This document shows, piece after piece, positions 30,906-40,147 of a DNA stretch of 64,000 bases. The stretch spans positions 55,730-119,729 of the forward strand of contig PXUB01000038.1 of NCBI GenBank assembly GCA_003009755.1, written 5' to 3'. Position 1 is the stretch's first letter. Each line of letters starts with the position of its first letter. The notes below the pieces were generated by a model. That model was not told where the DNA came from. It saw nothing but the letters and a program-made list of their open reading frames with translations, and did no database searches. The stretch is from Thermoplasmatales archaeon SW_10_69_26. Its GTDB lineage: Archaea; Thermoplasmatota; SW-10-69-26. The position numbers were made by a program, and so were the translations under genes.

Positions 30906-30936
30906 AACCTTTACCTGAAGCCGCTATCGAGGCCTC

Positions 30937-31704
30937 GTGACCGATCGCGGCCTCGAGCAAGGCGAGCGGTTCCGCGTCGTGCTCGTCGAACCCAAGTACG
31001 AGGGCAACGTCGGCGCCGTCGCCCGCGTGTGCGCGAACTTCGGCGTCGACGATCTCGTCGTCGTCGAGGGTCCCGAGCTGACCGACCGGGCCCAGATGAT
31101 GGCGGTGCACGCCGACGACCTGCTCGACGACGCCGAAACCGTGGACTCCCTCGAGGTGGGCCTGCAGGGGACGAACCTCGCGGTCGGGTTCACCGCCCAG
31201 CTCGCCGGCAAGACCCAGGACCACGTCCGCGACGGGCTGGCCCTCCCCGAGGCCGCCGACACCGCCCGACGCATGCAGGGCACCCTCGCGCTCGTGTTCG
31301 GCCGCGAGGACGACGGCCTGTCGATCGATGAACTCGAGCTCATGGACGTCGTGACGCGGATCCCCGTGCACGAGGACTACCCGAGCATGAACCTCTCCCA
31401 CGCCGCGTCCGTGGGGCTGTACGAGCTCGTGGCTCGGGGGCGGTGGGCGCCCGAGCGCCGGGCCTCGGCCACCAAGGAGCAGATGGAGATTCTGTTCGCC
31501 ACGCTCGAGCACGTGGGCAAGCAAGCCCGCGTGCGCGACCACAAGCTGACGTTGATGCTGCGATGCCTGCGGCGCGTGTTCGGCCGCACCCGCGTCTCGA
31601 CGTGGGAGTACCACCGCATGATGGGCCTGTTCACGCGCACGCTCAAGCAGATGGACGCCTGGCCCGTGCCCACGGTCAAGGAAGGCGTCCTCGACGAGGA
31701 TTAG
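30937..31704 (+). CDS. trmJ: TrmJ-like SPOUT RNA 2'-O-methyltransferase
   Basis: SPOUT-class methyltransferase of 255 residues resembling archaeal TrmJ, which 2'-O-methylates position 32 of tRNA using SAM. The trefoil-knot fold shows in VVLVEPKYEGNVGAVARVC (with the RNA-contacting Asn/Arg), LALVFGREDDGLS and VHEDYPSMNLSHAASVGLYEL, followed by a helical C-terminal extension. GTG start with a TATA-like AAACCTTTACC 25-34 bases upstream. The TAG stop overlaps the stop of the convergent HAD gene by four bases. The family's natural end coincides with this TAG, so UAG acts as a normal stop here. Confidence 0.88.
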   Translation: MTDRGLEQGERFRVVLVEPKYEGNVGAVARVCANFGVDDLVVVEGPELTDRAQMMAVHADDLLDDAETVDSLEVGLQGTNLAVGFTAQLAGKTQDHVRDGLALPEAADTARRMQGTLALVFGREDDGLSIDELELMDVVTRIPVHEDYPSMNLSHAASVGLYELVARGRWAPERRASATKEQMEILFATLEHVGKQARVRDHKLTLMLRCLRRVFGRTRVSTWEYHRMMGLFTRTLKQMDAWPVPTVKEGVLDED

Positions 31705-32354
31705 GGGTCCAGCGCCGCCGCGATCGCCTCCGTGAGCGACCCCTCGACCAGGATGGTTCCCCGCATCCCGGCAGCCTTGGCTCCCGCCCGGTCCTCGCCC
31801 GCGCAATCGCCGACGTGCACGGCCCGGCCGAGCTCGACCCCCAACCGGTCCAAGGCCATCCAGAACGGGCGCGGATGCGGCTTGTATGCCCGCGCCTGGT
31901 GCGAGGAGACGACCGCGTCGGCCGCCCTCCTCAGTCCGGTCCGTCGAGCCAGCGCTGACAGCACGGGCTCGTCGACGTTGGACACGACCGCCCACGGCAC
32001 CCCGGCCGATCGGACCTGCTCCAGCGCGGCGGCCACGTCCTCGCGGAGCGGCCGCGTGGCCCACAGGCTCTCCAGCGCGCTCGCCCAGTAGCTGGGATCG
32101 ATCGCGAGATCGTGACGGCGGGCGAGAGCCCCGGCGCCCTGGACGAGGCTGGCCCGCACCGTGCGGAACGGCGTGCGAGCGCGCTCGGCCAAGCTGGCCT
32201 GCACCCACGTATCGAGCACCGCGTCCGGGTCGGCCTCGTGGTCGCCCTCGGCCAACAGGTCCCCGACGAGCGGGCGCTCGTCCCGCACGAGCGAGAAGTC
32301 GACCAGCGTCCCGAACAGGTCCAGCGTCAGGGCAGCGGGCGGCTTGGCCGGCAT
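31701..32354 (-). CDS. HAD-superfamily hydrolase
   Basis: 217-residue haloacid-dehalogenase-like phosphatase. Motif I ALTLDLFGTLVDF supplies the nucleophilic Asp, motif II is WAVVSNVDE, the motif III Lys is in ARAYKPHPRPF and motif IV is VHVGDCAGEDRAGA. The cap is of the small helical type inserted after motif I. Substrate unknown; this subgroup includes phosphoglycolate-like and nucleotide phosphatases. One caution is that the usual second Asp of DxD in motif I is replaced (DLF), as in dehalogenase-type members. Ends convergently against trmJ. Confidence 0.85.
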   Translation of the reverse strand: MPAKPPAALTLDLFGTLVDFSLVRDERPLVGDLLAEGDHEADPDAVLDTWVQASLAERARTPFRTVRASLVQGAGALARRHDLAIDPSYWASALESLWATRPLREDVAAALEQVRSAGVPWAVVSNVDEPVLSALARRTGLRRAADAVVSSHQARAYKPHPRPFWMALDRLGVELGRAVHVGDCAGEDRAGAKAAGMRGTILVEGSLTEAIAAALDP

Positions 32355-32362
32355 GGCCGGGC

Positions 32363-33184
32363 TCAGGCTTCCCGGGTGTCGGCGGCCAGCGGCTGCCCCA
32401 GGCCCTGGACCAAGCGCTTGGCTCGGCTTTTAGCCAACCCGTGGCGGGCCAGCTGGCTGCGCGCGGCCGGCGGATCGGGCGCGCTGGCCCCGGGCGGGGG
32501 CTGCTCGGCCACGGTCGGATCGAGGAACAGCTCACGCACGGCCTCGGCGCGGGGGAGCTCGGCCTCGCGAGCCTGGGCGGCCGCCTGCAGGTCGCCGTGT
32601 TCGCGGACGAGGTCGAGCCCGCGCACCGGGCCGACGCCGTGGACGCCGTCGTTGTAGTCGGTGCCGATCAGGATCGCCGCGTCGACGAGCTGCTGGCGGG
32701 TGATCTCGTGCTCGGCCAGTCGCCGTTCGAGCGTGATGCGCTCGGGATCCCGGTTGCCGGAGGCGCGCACGTAGCGCAAGGTGGTCGGGCACCCGTACAG
32801 CGCGGCGTCGTAGTCCTGGGTGATGCCGGCGTCGACGTGGTCGTTGGCCACCCACCAGGCCAGCTGGGCGTCGGTCTCCTCGGGCGCCTGGAACCAGGGC
32901 ACGCCCAGCGTGTCCAGCAGGGTCTTGGCCTCCCGGATCTGGGAGTCCTCCAGGCGGGCCGCTCCGACCTCGTCGCCCTCCTCGCGGGCCTTCTCCCGCT
33001 GGGCTTGGCGCTTCTCGATCGTTTTGGCCTTCAGCTCGGGGGGCTCGCCGTCGAACACCCAGACCGGCTCGACGCGCAGGCGAGCGTACAGCTCGAGCCG
33101 GTTGACCGCGACCCGGCGTCCCTCGAGCTCGGCGAGATCGAAGGGCTTGGGATCGAGGACGTCACGCAGCGCGGAGAGACCCAT
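32363..33184 (-). CDS. FEN1/XPG-like nuclease with N-terminal catalytic deletion
   Basis: Flap-endonuclease family protein, 273 residues against about 330-345 for archaeal FEN1. MGLSALRDVLDPKPFDLAEL and LEGRRVAV match the FEN1 start, but the text then jumps straight to YARLRVEPVWVFDGEPPELK. The stretch that should hold the first metal-binding Asp and the first part of the helical arch (about 40 residues) is missing. Later ligands remain (PEETDAQLAWW, GITQDYDAALYG, LIGTDYNDGVHGVGP). The C-terminus lacks a PCNA-binding box. The product should have little or no nuclease activity as written. ATG 33184 is preferred to longer frames; GGCTCAAACG is a promoter-like box 25-35 bases upstream. Confidence 0.8.
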   Translation of the reverse strand: MGLSALRDVLDPKPFDLAELEGRRVAVNRLELYARLRVEPVWVFDGEPPELKAKTIEKRQAQREKAREEGDEVGAARLEDSQIREAKTLLDTLGVPWFQAPEETDAQLAWWVANDHVDAGITQDYDAALYGCPTTLRYVRASGNRDPERITLERRLAEHEITRQQLVDAAILIGTDYNDGVHGVGPVRGLDLVREHGDLQAAAQAREAELPRAEAVRELFLDPTVAEQPPPGASAPDPPAARSQLARHGLAKSRAKRLVQGLGQPLAADTREA

Positions 33185-33348
33185 CGACGGTGCCAGGCGG
33201 CGGTGACGTTTGAGCCTTCCGGGAGGAGCCCGTCCCGAGGACGAGACGGCCAGCCCCCAGGGCGCCCTGGCGGTGGGACTTGGCGAACGGGAGCGGATAG
33301 GGGGAACACCCAAAGGTTCAGGGTACCCCCCGTCGTCTTGGAGGATGG

Positions 33349-34635
33349 ATGCTCGGGCTCGCGCGGAACGTGGCCGAGCGGGTCGCCTTCCTGGTGGTCA
33401 GCGCCATCGTGGTCGTGTACGGCGCCTACCAGGGCCTCCAGATCGAGGCCGTCTCCTTCGACGTCTGGGGCCTGTTCGTGCGCGTGGCCATGATCGACGC
33501 GATCCCCGCCGCGCTCGTGTTCGCCGCCATCGTGGTCCTCAGCGGAGCGATGCTGGCGCGCGAGGTGCACGGCGAGGGACCCGAGGGCCGCGTGAGGGAG
33601 GGACCCCGCGTGGCCGCCCTCGTACCCGCCTTCCGGGACGGGGACGTGCTCGAGGAGAGCGTCGGCACGCTTGTGACCTCGAACTACGAGGACCTCGAGG
33701 TCGCCATCTTGACCGAGCCCGGCGACCGTGAGACGAAGGCGCGGGCCCGCGAGCTGGCCGAGCACCCCGACGTCCAGGTGCTCGAGAACCGCTACCCGGG
33801 GTCCAAGGCCGGCGCGATCGACGACGCCGTCGAGCGGCTGGACGCCGACGTGTTCTGCGCCTTCGACGCCGACGAACGCGTCGACCCCGCGTACGTGCCC
33901 ACCGCCGTCCACGCCCTTACCGAGGACGGGCGCGACGTCTTCCAGGCACGCCGGGTCCCCCGCGTCAGCGGCCCCGTCGAGGCGTTGGCTTACGGCGAAC
34001 GCCTGCTCTTCCACGCCGGTCACAAGCTCGTCGAACCGCTCGGGTTCACCTACTGCCGCAGTTCCTCCGTGGCGTTCACGCCCGAGGCCTACGAGGCGGT
34101 GGACGGCCTCGACGACATGCTGACCGAGGACCTCGACTTCGCGCACGAGTGCTTCCGCGCGAACCTCGACGTCCAGCAGACCCGCAGCCTCACCAACGAG
34201 ATGGAGGCCCCGCACACCTTGTCGGACCTCTGGGGCCAACGCAAGCGGTGGCGCATGGGCCACATCGAGGTGCTGGTGAAGGCGCTGCGCGGCGGCTTCA
34301 CCCACGGCGGCTGGCGCGGGGCCTTGTCGACGTGTAGGCTGGCCACGACGCTGGCGGCCGGCCTGTTCCTGCTCGCCTTGGCAGCCAAGATCCTGCTGTT
34401 GCTCGTGCTCGACCTCGAGATCCTGTTCCTCGTCCCGCTGGCCGCCATCGCCTTGGCCACGCTGCCGGTCGTGCTCGCCGACCGCCAGGCCGGCCACATC
34501 CCGCAGGCCAGCCCCGCGATCGCGTTGATCCCGCTCATCTACCCCGGCTTCGGCCTGTTGAACATCCGCTCGCTCCTCGCGTACGGGTTGAGCTGGGATG
34601 GCGAGTGGTACCAGGTCGACAAGACGGGCTCGTGA
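33349..34635 (+). CDS. Membrane glycosyltransferase, family 2 (processive type)
   Basis: 428-residue GT2 enzyme. Two N-terminal membrane segments (VAFLVVSAIVVVYGAY and IPAALVFAAIVVLSGAML), a GT-A domain on the cytoplasmic side (VAALVPAFRDGDVLEESV), the metal-binding DxD in CAFDADERVD, the acceptor motif TEDLDFAHECF and the QRKRWRMGHIEV motif (QxxRW type) of processive synthases, then two or three C-terminal membrane segments. It probably makes a surface glycan or glycolipid from a nucleotide sugar. ATG 33349 has CAAAGGTTCAG about 35 bases upstream. No other glycan genes adjoin it. Confidence 0.9.
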   Translation: MLGLARNVAERVAFLVVSAIVVVYGAYQGLQIEAVSFDVWGLFVRVAMIDAIPAALVFAAIVVLSGAMLAREVHGEGPEGRVREGPRVAALVPAFRDGDVLEESVGTLVTSNYEDLEVAILTEPGDRETKARARELAEHPDVQVLENRYPGSKAGAIDDAVERLDADVFCAFDADERVDPAYVPTAVHALTEDGRDVFQARRVPRVSGPVEALAYGERLLFHAGHKLVEPLGFTYCRSSSVAFTPEAYEAVDGLDDMLTEDLDFAHECFRANLDVQQTRSLTNEMEAPHTLSDLWGQRKRWRMGHIEVLVKALRGGFTHGGWRGALSTCRLATTLAAGLFLLALAAKILLLLVLDLEILFLVPLAAIALATLPVVLADRQAGHIPQASPAIALIPLIYPGFGLLNIRSLLAYGLSWDGEWYQVDKTGS

Positions 34636-34777
34636 GGCTCACCCCCGCGCTCCCCGCCTCGGCGATCTGCTCGCGGAGGTTGGCCTGCACGGACGCGGGA
34701 CGCTCGTTACTGGCAATCTCGACGAGGCCGTCCAGGGCCTGGCGCAGGAGCTCGTCGTCGCCGGCGGCGTCGGTCAC
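34535..34777 (-). CDS. Small acidic protein, tentative, running antisense into the glycosyltransferase
   Basis: From GTG 34777 the minus strand reads TDAAGDDELLRQALDGLVEI then ASNERPASVQANLREQIAE, convincing amphipathic helices. After about 45 residues the text degenerates (SCRPGTTRHPSSTRTRG) where it runs antisense over the 3' end of the glycosyltransferase gene. As with the PAC2 gene, the native stop seems to be missing. No family recognised. It fills part of the 354-base gap before 34990. Confidence 0.35.
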   Translation of the reverse strand: MTDAAGDDELLRQALDGLVEIASNERPASVQANLREQIAEAGSAGVSLTSPSCRPGTTRHPSSTRTRGASGCSTGRSRGR

Positions 34778-34989
34778 GGTTGGTACGGCTCCAAGATGGG
34801 TCGGATCCCCGTGAAGAAGTTTTTGGCGCATGGGTCGAAGTGAAATCGGCTGGACCACCCGCTTCGATCCGAAGACAGTCGGTCAATTCTTCGACAAGAA
34901 TGCCCCTCATCTCGCCGAGTATTTATTCTGTGGTCGTATTGTTCCATAAAGTATAAACCATTCTCTCCAAATACTAGTTTGAGATAGCA

Positions 34990-35916
34990 ATGAAGGGTTG
35001 GGTCGCCTTGCTCTGACTTGCTACGGCGCTGGTGTCGGCAGCCCCCTTGGTCGTCGACGGTACAGGAATGCTGACGCCCTGGGAGCTGGAGGAGGAGGAG
35101 ACCGTTCGACCAGCTACGCCTGTCGAAATACAGTTCGAGGTGTTGGACGATGAGAAGAACGTGGTTTATCCCCTGGACGGGGGCGCAGCCGAGGGAAGAA
35201 TAACACCGGGATCGGATGATCAGGTTGCCCGGTTGCTCTCCCCGTACGTGTTGGGCCTTCAAGAAGGAGAGAGCATGAGAACCGCTCAACTCGACAACCC
35301 CTTCGGTGAACCACACCGTTACGAGATTCAGCGCACGATTTGGACGGGGAACAAGACGCAAACCATCGATGCCTCCGCGGTGGACCACGTCCCAGTCGGG
35401 GAAGAGTTCGTCGTCGAACCCATCAACATCACCGCAGTGCTCGTTGAAAGGGGGGAGTCCACCGCGAAGGTCGAATACCAGATCAGCGACTCGACGATTC
35501 TCCACCCTAGCAATCTCAATTTGTCAGTAACGAGCGACGAGGGGAACGTCCAAATTGCCCTCGATCATGAGGAGGGAGAGACGCTAAAACTGCGGGATGG
35601 TTGCCGCGACCTACTCGGGATCCCTGCAGGCTGGTTCCGTTTCGATCGTGTCGATCGCTCCCACGCCTATGTCACTTATTATCCCGTTCAGGACGCTGGG
35701 ACGTTCGAGGCTGCAGCTGCTCTTGCCTCTAACTCCTCCTATATCAATTTCACAGTGGAAACGATCCACAGCGAGGACGGGGACGAAAACCGAGCCGACA
35801 TGTCGGAGAAGTACCGACTGGAGGAGCTTCCGCAGAACATCGCAGGAACCAATCAGATCATTTACGATGAGGATATGCATAACGTTTCCTCGAATCACCT
35901 AATTCGCGAGATTTGA
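34990..35916 (+). pseudogene. Secreted protein gene with a TGA inside the signal peptide
   Basis: ATG 34990 opens a signal peptide MKGWVALL, then TGA (35014-35016), then the same frame continues LATALVSAAPLVVDGTG and 290 further residues to TGA 35914. The halves form one perfect signal peptide if the stop were a Trp (TGG) or similar. An intracellular restart at GTG 35032 (SAAPLVVDG) would lose export. The mature part is acidic, with N-x-S/T sequons and the stretch YVLGLQEGESMRTAQLDNPF then GEPHRYEI, faintly like FKBP-type peptidyl-prolyl isomerases, which I would not rely on. Base composition is lower in G+C than the neighbours; TATA-like boxes (AAAGTATAAACC) lie about 35 bases upstream. Confidence 0.55.
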
Positions 35917-35948
35917 GGATTTGAAGACGGAACTGGAGAAGAAGAAAA

Positions 35949-36422
35949 ATGAAGAGCATCTACGCAAGGATGGGTACCGCCATTGTTGCTGCTATGCTGG
36001 TGACTGGACTCGGGGTCGCCGGAGCCGTAGTGGCCCAGTCGAATAGTAGCGAGGAGAACTCGAACGAGAACGGAACGGAAAGCAACTACTCGGTCCAAGC
36101 TTCCAGTATGGGCGAAGCAGGAGATAAACTCGCTAAGCAGATCATCATGCCGGCCCAACACCTACCCGGCGACGACGAGCCAGAGTCACCCGGGACGACG
36201 TGCTCCTGTGAGACGGCCGGCTGGGGCGATGATTGCTCGGAAACCTGCGGAGACCAGGAATCCGAGCCCGGCTACGCCTGCTGCTGGGAGGACGAAGAGG
36301 GATTCAACGAAGCCAACGACTGCAAGTGTGGTTGTAAGGAGAGTCACGACGCCTGCACCGACTGGGCTGAGGAGGAGAGCGAAGAAGGAGAGTACGATAA
36401 GAAGGAGACGAAGAACAAGTAG
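35949..36422 (+). CDS. Secreted Cys-rich acidic protein
   Basis: 157-residue exported protein with a clear signal peptide (MGTAIVAAMLVTGLGVAG, cleavage near AVVAQS), a Ser/Asn/Glu-rich spacer and a compact C-terminal domain holding ten cysteines in about 60 residues (TTCSCETAGWGDDCSETC, YACCWEDEEG, DCKCGCKESHDAC), ending in a charged KKETKNK tail. The even Cys number suggests disulfides or metal binding. ATG is supported by GGAG about 12 bases upstream. It sits between another secreted-protein gene and an ABC permease, 12 bases from the latter, so it may be the cargo or partner of that transporter. Two TAG codons end it. No family recognised. Confidence 0.75.
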   Translation: MKSIYARMGTAIVAAMLVTGLGVAGAVVAQSNSSEENSNENGTESNYSVQASSMGEAGDKLAKQIIMPAQHLPGDDEPESPGTTCSCETAGWGDDCSETCGDQESEPGYACCWEDEEGFNEANDCKCGCKESHDACTDWAEEESEEGEYDKKETKNK

Positions 36423-36433
36423 TAGGAGATTCT

Positions 36434-37150
36434 ATGCCGGGGTCTCGCGCTTTCGTTCGTCAACAAAGCCACAAACTGGTCCGGTCCAGCGTTACTCGCG
36501 CCGGGATCGCCGCTCTATCGATTCTGGCGCTCCATCTCGGTTACGCGCTGGACCGGGCCGCCTACCTCGGTAAGACCGAGTGGCTCGGATTCGTGCTGGT
36601 TTCCGCCGCACTATTCCCAGCAGCCATGATCACCGCCGATCCACTTCCTCGCTCGCGAGAGAATCGCATGATGCTCCTCGAGGCAGCGTTGCCGCTGGGC
36701 TCGGTCCACCGCAATTCGGTTACGTTCGGTCTCGCGCTCGTCCTGTCCTCGGCGTCGATAGCCGTCCTCGTCGGAACCCTGTGGCTGTCGACCGTCCTCG
36801 GGAGAGGCTTGGCTCTCCGAGTCTTCGCGAGCCTCGTTCCCGTCGTGGTCCTCGGTTGGGGTCTCGGTGCCCTCGTGTCGGGTCTCGCGCGGACACGCAT
36901 TATGGCCCTGCTCTCGTCCACTGGTGCCTGCCTCGTGTTGCTGGCGACGACGGAGATGTTCAGCGGGGCCCTCGCCAGGGTGGGGGCAGGGTTTGTCGTC
37001 GAGACCAATCCCTTGACGCCTGCATACGCGAGTGCCCAGGATGCTCTCGCTGGTTGGCCAGCGAGACCGTCTCCGATTCCCGGCCTCGTCGGCGCAATCC
37101 TCGCAGGGATCGGCTTGGGGGCTGCCCGTTGGAGGAGGATTCCCCGGTGA
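36434..37150 (+). CDS. ABC-2-type permease-like membrane protein
   Basis: 238-residue protein with about six membrane segments (for example LGYALDRAAYLG region, WLGFVLVSAALFPAAMI, FGLALVLSSASIAVLVG, VVVLGWGLGALVSGL, IPGLVGAILAGIGLGAA) and a short cytoplasmic N-terminus with basic residues. Layout, the conserved ENRMMLLEAALPLGSVHR loop and the ABC ATPase downstream fit an ABC-2 exporter permease. Its TGA overlaps the next start (GTGA), so the two are translationally coupled. Twelve bases after the Cys-rich gene. Substrate unknown. Confidence 0.7.
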   Translation: MPGSRAFVRQQSHKLVRSSVTRAGIAALSILALHLGYALDRAAYLGKTEWLGFVLVSAALFPAAMITADPLPRSRENRMMLLEAALPLGSVHRNSVTFGLALVLSSASIAVLVGTLWLSTVLGRGLALRVFASLVPVVVLGWGLGALVSGLARTRIMALLSSTGACLVLLATTEMFSGALARVGAGFVVETNPLTPAYASAQDALAGWPARPSPIPGLVGAILAGIGLGAARWRRIPR

Positions 37151-38445
37151 CTGTTCGCGCCTCGTGGCCCACGTGGGTGTTCCTGGCAGTCGTGTTGGGG
37201 TTGGCCGGCTCGGCGGGTGCTTTGTCGGCCGAGATCCAGGACGACGACGGGATTCTCCTCGGAACGGGTGATGAGGGAGAGGTTCCCGTAGCCCTGGATG
37301 CCGATGCCCGTTCCGAACCCGTCCGCATCGCCTGGAGCCAGCCCAAACTCGGAGTGAACGGGTCGCAGATCGTCGAGGGGAACCGAAGCCAAGTCGAGAT
37401 CGGGATCCAGCCCACCAAGGTGGGAACGGGCGTCGTGGGGGTCGAAGCCCGCCAAGGAAACGATACCGTGCAACTTCGGATCCGCGCTGCCTCGGTACCG
37501 AAACTCGGGATCCAGATCTCCGGGGTCAGCGAACAACCGTCTCGAACGGCCCATCTATTCGCGAATGGAGACCGCACTTACAGACTGCATCTTCAAAACC
37601 ACGGCCCGGTCGACATCTCGACCCAGTTGCGCTTCCTCACGGTCAACGAGACGATTGACCTGGCTGCAGGGGAGACCAAGATCCTGGAGGACCGATATCT
37701 GGAGGACCATCGCTCGGACCTGGTAGGGGACCAGGTGGAAGTGCTCGTCGGCCAAACCTGGACCACACCACTGAAGCCTGAGGGCGGTCGCTACCTGCTC
37801 GAGGTCCACGTCCACAACGAACCGACCATCGTCCCCCGGATCGACGCCCGCACAGAACAGAAGGACAGCGAGCAGCAGCTCGTCGGAAACGTAACCCTCG
37901 TTCCCGTCGGCGAGGGAGTCGGGTTCTCGGGCCAGCTTTCGATCAGTCCCGTCGGCCCGCCAGTCCCTTGTGCCCCCCAGGAGAGGCGTCCGCTCGTTTC
38001 GGACGACCCCGGGTCCGTCCATCGCACCCTCTCGATCGAATGGCCCTGCGCCACGGATGCGCGGATCACCGTGACAGGGACGGGTTCATCTGGGGTGACT
38101 GTACGGGAAACCGAAACGGTCTCCGTGGACGCACCGAGCCCCGATCTGGCCGCGCCTCCACTGATTGGACCCGACGAACGGTTGCCGACGAGGGACGGCT
38201 GGACCTCGATACTCTGGCCCGCCCCTCCGGTCGAGGTTAGCGGGCCGGAACTAAACGCAGACGTGTTCGTCGACGAGGACGGTACGCCCGCAGCCAGCGG
38301 CTCGTTCCGCCTGTGGCTCGTCCGGTCGAACGCGTCGGTGCCCGTCGGCGAAGTGGATGTCGGCTCGGACCTGCAAAGCGTGGTCGCCGCTGCAGGACCG
38401 ATAGCGCTCGCGGTCGGCCTCGCACCGTTCACGCGGTTCCCGTGA
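37147..38445 (+). CDS. Exported protein coupled to the ABC permease
   Basis: 432-residue protein beginning at GTG 37147, which overlaps the permease stop by four bases. N-terminal signal or anchor (WVFLAVVLGLAGSAGALSA), a large beta-rich extracellular region with several Ig-like stretches (VRIAWSQPKLGVNGSQIV, LHLQNHGPVDISTQLRF) and a hydrophobic C-terminus (VVAAAGPIALAVGLAPF) that may anchor it. Two cysteines in PVPCAPQERRP and IEWPCATDARI could pair. It looks like the outer-face component of the adjacent transporter; no family recognised. Confidence 0.65.
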   Translation: MTVRASWPTWVFLAVVLGLAGSAGALSAEIQDDDGILLGTGDEGEVPVALDADARSEPVRIAWSQPKLGVNGSQIVEGNRSQVEIGIQPTKVGTGVVGVEARQGNDTVQLRIRAASVPKLGIQISGVSEQPSRTAHLFANGDRTYRLHLQNHGPVDISTQLRFLTVNETIDLAAGETKILEDRYLEDHRSDLVGDQVEVLVGQTWTTPLKPEGGRYLLEVHVHNEPTIVPRIDARTEQKDSEQQLVGNVTLVPVGEGVGFSGQLSISPVGPPVPCAPQERRPLVSDDPGSVHRTLSIEWPCATDARITVTGTGSSGVTVRETETVSVDAPSPDLAAPPLIGPDERLPTRDGWTSILWPAPPVEVSGPELNADVFVDEDGTPAASGSFRLWLVRSNASVPVGEVDVGSDLQSVVAAAGPIALAVGLAPFTRFP

Positions 38446-38483
38446 ACCGAAACAGAGGGCTCACAATGGACGTTAATGTACGT

Positions 38484-38640
38484 TAAGTGCTTCTCTGCGT
38501 GTCTCAGTACGGCCTCGAGCCCCACTATCCGACAAGCACGGACCACCGTCGTCCAGGGGAACGATAGACCCATTGTTCCCGATCGTCCCGCGCTCAACCC
38601 CGATGAAACCGGGTTACTGAAAGCGGTCGAGAAGCACTTA
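38484..38640 (+). repeat. 11-bp inverted repeat in the gap before the ABC ATPase
   Basis: TAAGTGCTTCT at 38484-38494 recurs as its exact reverse complement AGAAGCACTTA at 38630-38640. Both arms abut ACGTTAA-type boxes (38471, 38481 and 38642). The 251-base gap 38446-38696 holds no gene; its AT-rich ends may carry the ATPase promoter. Confidence 0.4.
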
Positions 38641-38696
38641 TACGTTAAAATCACTGGAGACGCGCCCGACGAGGCACCCACCGCGGGAGGCATGCG

Positions 38697-39434
<738 letters not shown>

Positions 39435-39492
39435 TATCACGCGCTCGGGCCCGACGCTAGCGACCGCGGTCCTGACCACGGTCGTGGGCCTC

Positions 39493-39891
39493 TAGACTGC
39501 CGGCCATGCTTGGGTTAAGCTCTCGCTCGGCCTCAGGCGGTGAAAGCGCGGAGCCGAGACGAAGGAATGCCCGGAGGGCATTTCGAGGTCGAAGGCGACA
39601 ACGCTTGCCACAGGCGTACTCGTGGAACTCGCGTCGTCGCCGCCTGAGGGCGGCCCCGCCGTGAGGGGGGTCACGGAGACCGCTCCCCCTCGATTTGGTG
39701 AACATTTCCTGGCCAACCGCTCGTATGGGGAGACCGTGGGACCGGAAATGTTCTGGTGCGCCGGTCTGAGGCGGGCAATCTCTTTGTCGCCCTCCGTCGA
39801 AAACCCACAGGGGGTTTCCTTCCTCGGGCTCCGCGACCTTGCCACGCTCAGACCGGCGCGAGAGCTTAAGCAAAACACGTCCGGCAGTCTA
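39493..39891 (+). mobile_element. MITE-like element with imperfect terminal inverted repeats
   Basis: 399 bp with no gene, ending in inverted repeats. The left end TAGACTGCCGG (39493-39503) and the reverse complement of the right end (39881-39891) match perfectly over 11 bases. After a divergent 11-base block they match again over TTAAGCTCTCG, with looser similarity for about 25 bases more. Inside is a second 10-bp inverted repeat (GAACATTTCC at 39700-39709 with GGAAATGTTC at 39744-39753) and short hairpins such as ATGCCCGGAGGGCAT. No target-site duplication is obvious. The first ~75 bases recur at 50021. This is the structure of a non-autonomous transposable element. Confidence 0.7.
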
Positions 39892-40090
39892 AGCCGCCGG
39901 GGGGAGGGCGCCGGTCAGGTCGCAGACGAACCCGTCCACGTCGTCCGGGATCTCGTCGCTGGCCCAACAACGACACCGGCTCGTGGACGATCAGCTCCAC
40001 GAGCTGGTCCACGAGGAGCCCGGGATCGGCCTCGCCATCGACGAGCCCCTCCGCCAGCGACCGGGCGACGAGCCTCGCCAGCATCGCCAC
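39889..40090 (-). pseudogene. Remnant or frameshifted small gene after dabA
   Basis: From GTG 40090 the minus strand reads MLARLVARSLAEGLVDG then EADPGLLVDQLVELIVHEP, helices reminiscent of the C-terminal domain of TetR-type regulators. Near 39975 the coding character shifts frame by one base to EIPDDVDGFVCDLTGALPP, ending at TAG 39891-39889. That TAG is also the first three bases of the MITE-like element's terminal repeat, so insertion appears to have truncated the gene. No DNA-binding domain is left between here and the dabA stop at 40148. Confidence 0.4.
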
Positions 40091-40147
40091 GCGTTTGGGG
40101 ATGCCCGGCCTCGACGTGTCGAGGCGGCCGGTGCGCGCCAGCTACGT

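Noticed and set aside
35032-35916. Firm FKBP-type isomerase assignment of the secreted protein.
   Set aside because: Only a short stretch resembles the family and key active-site residues cannot be placed.
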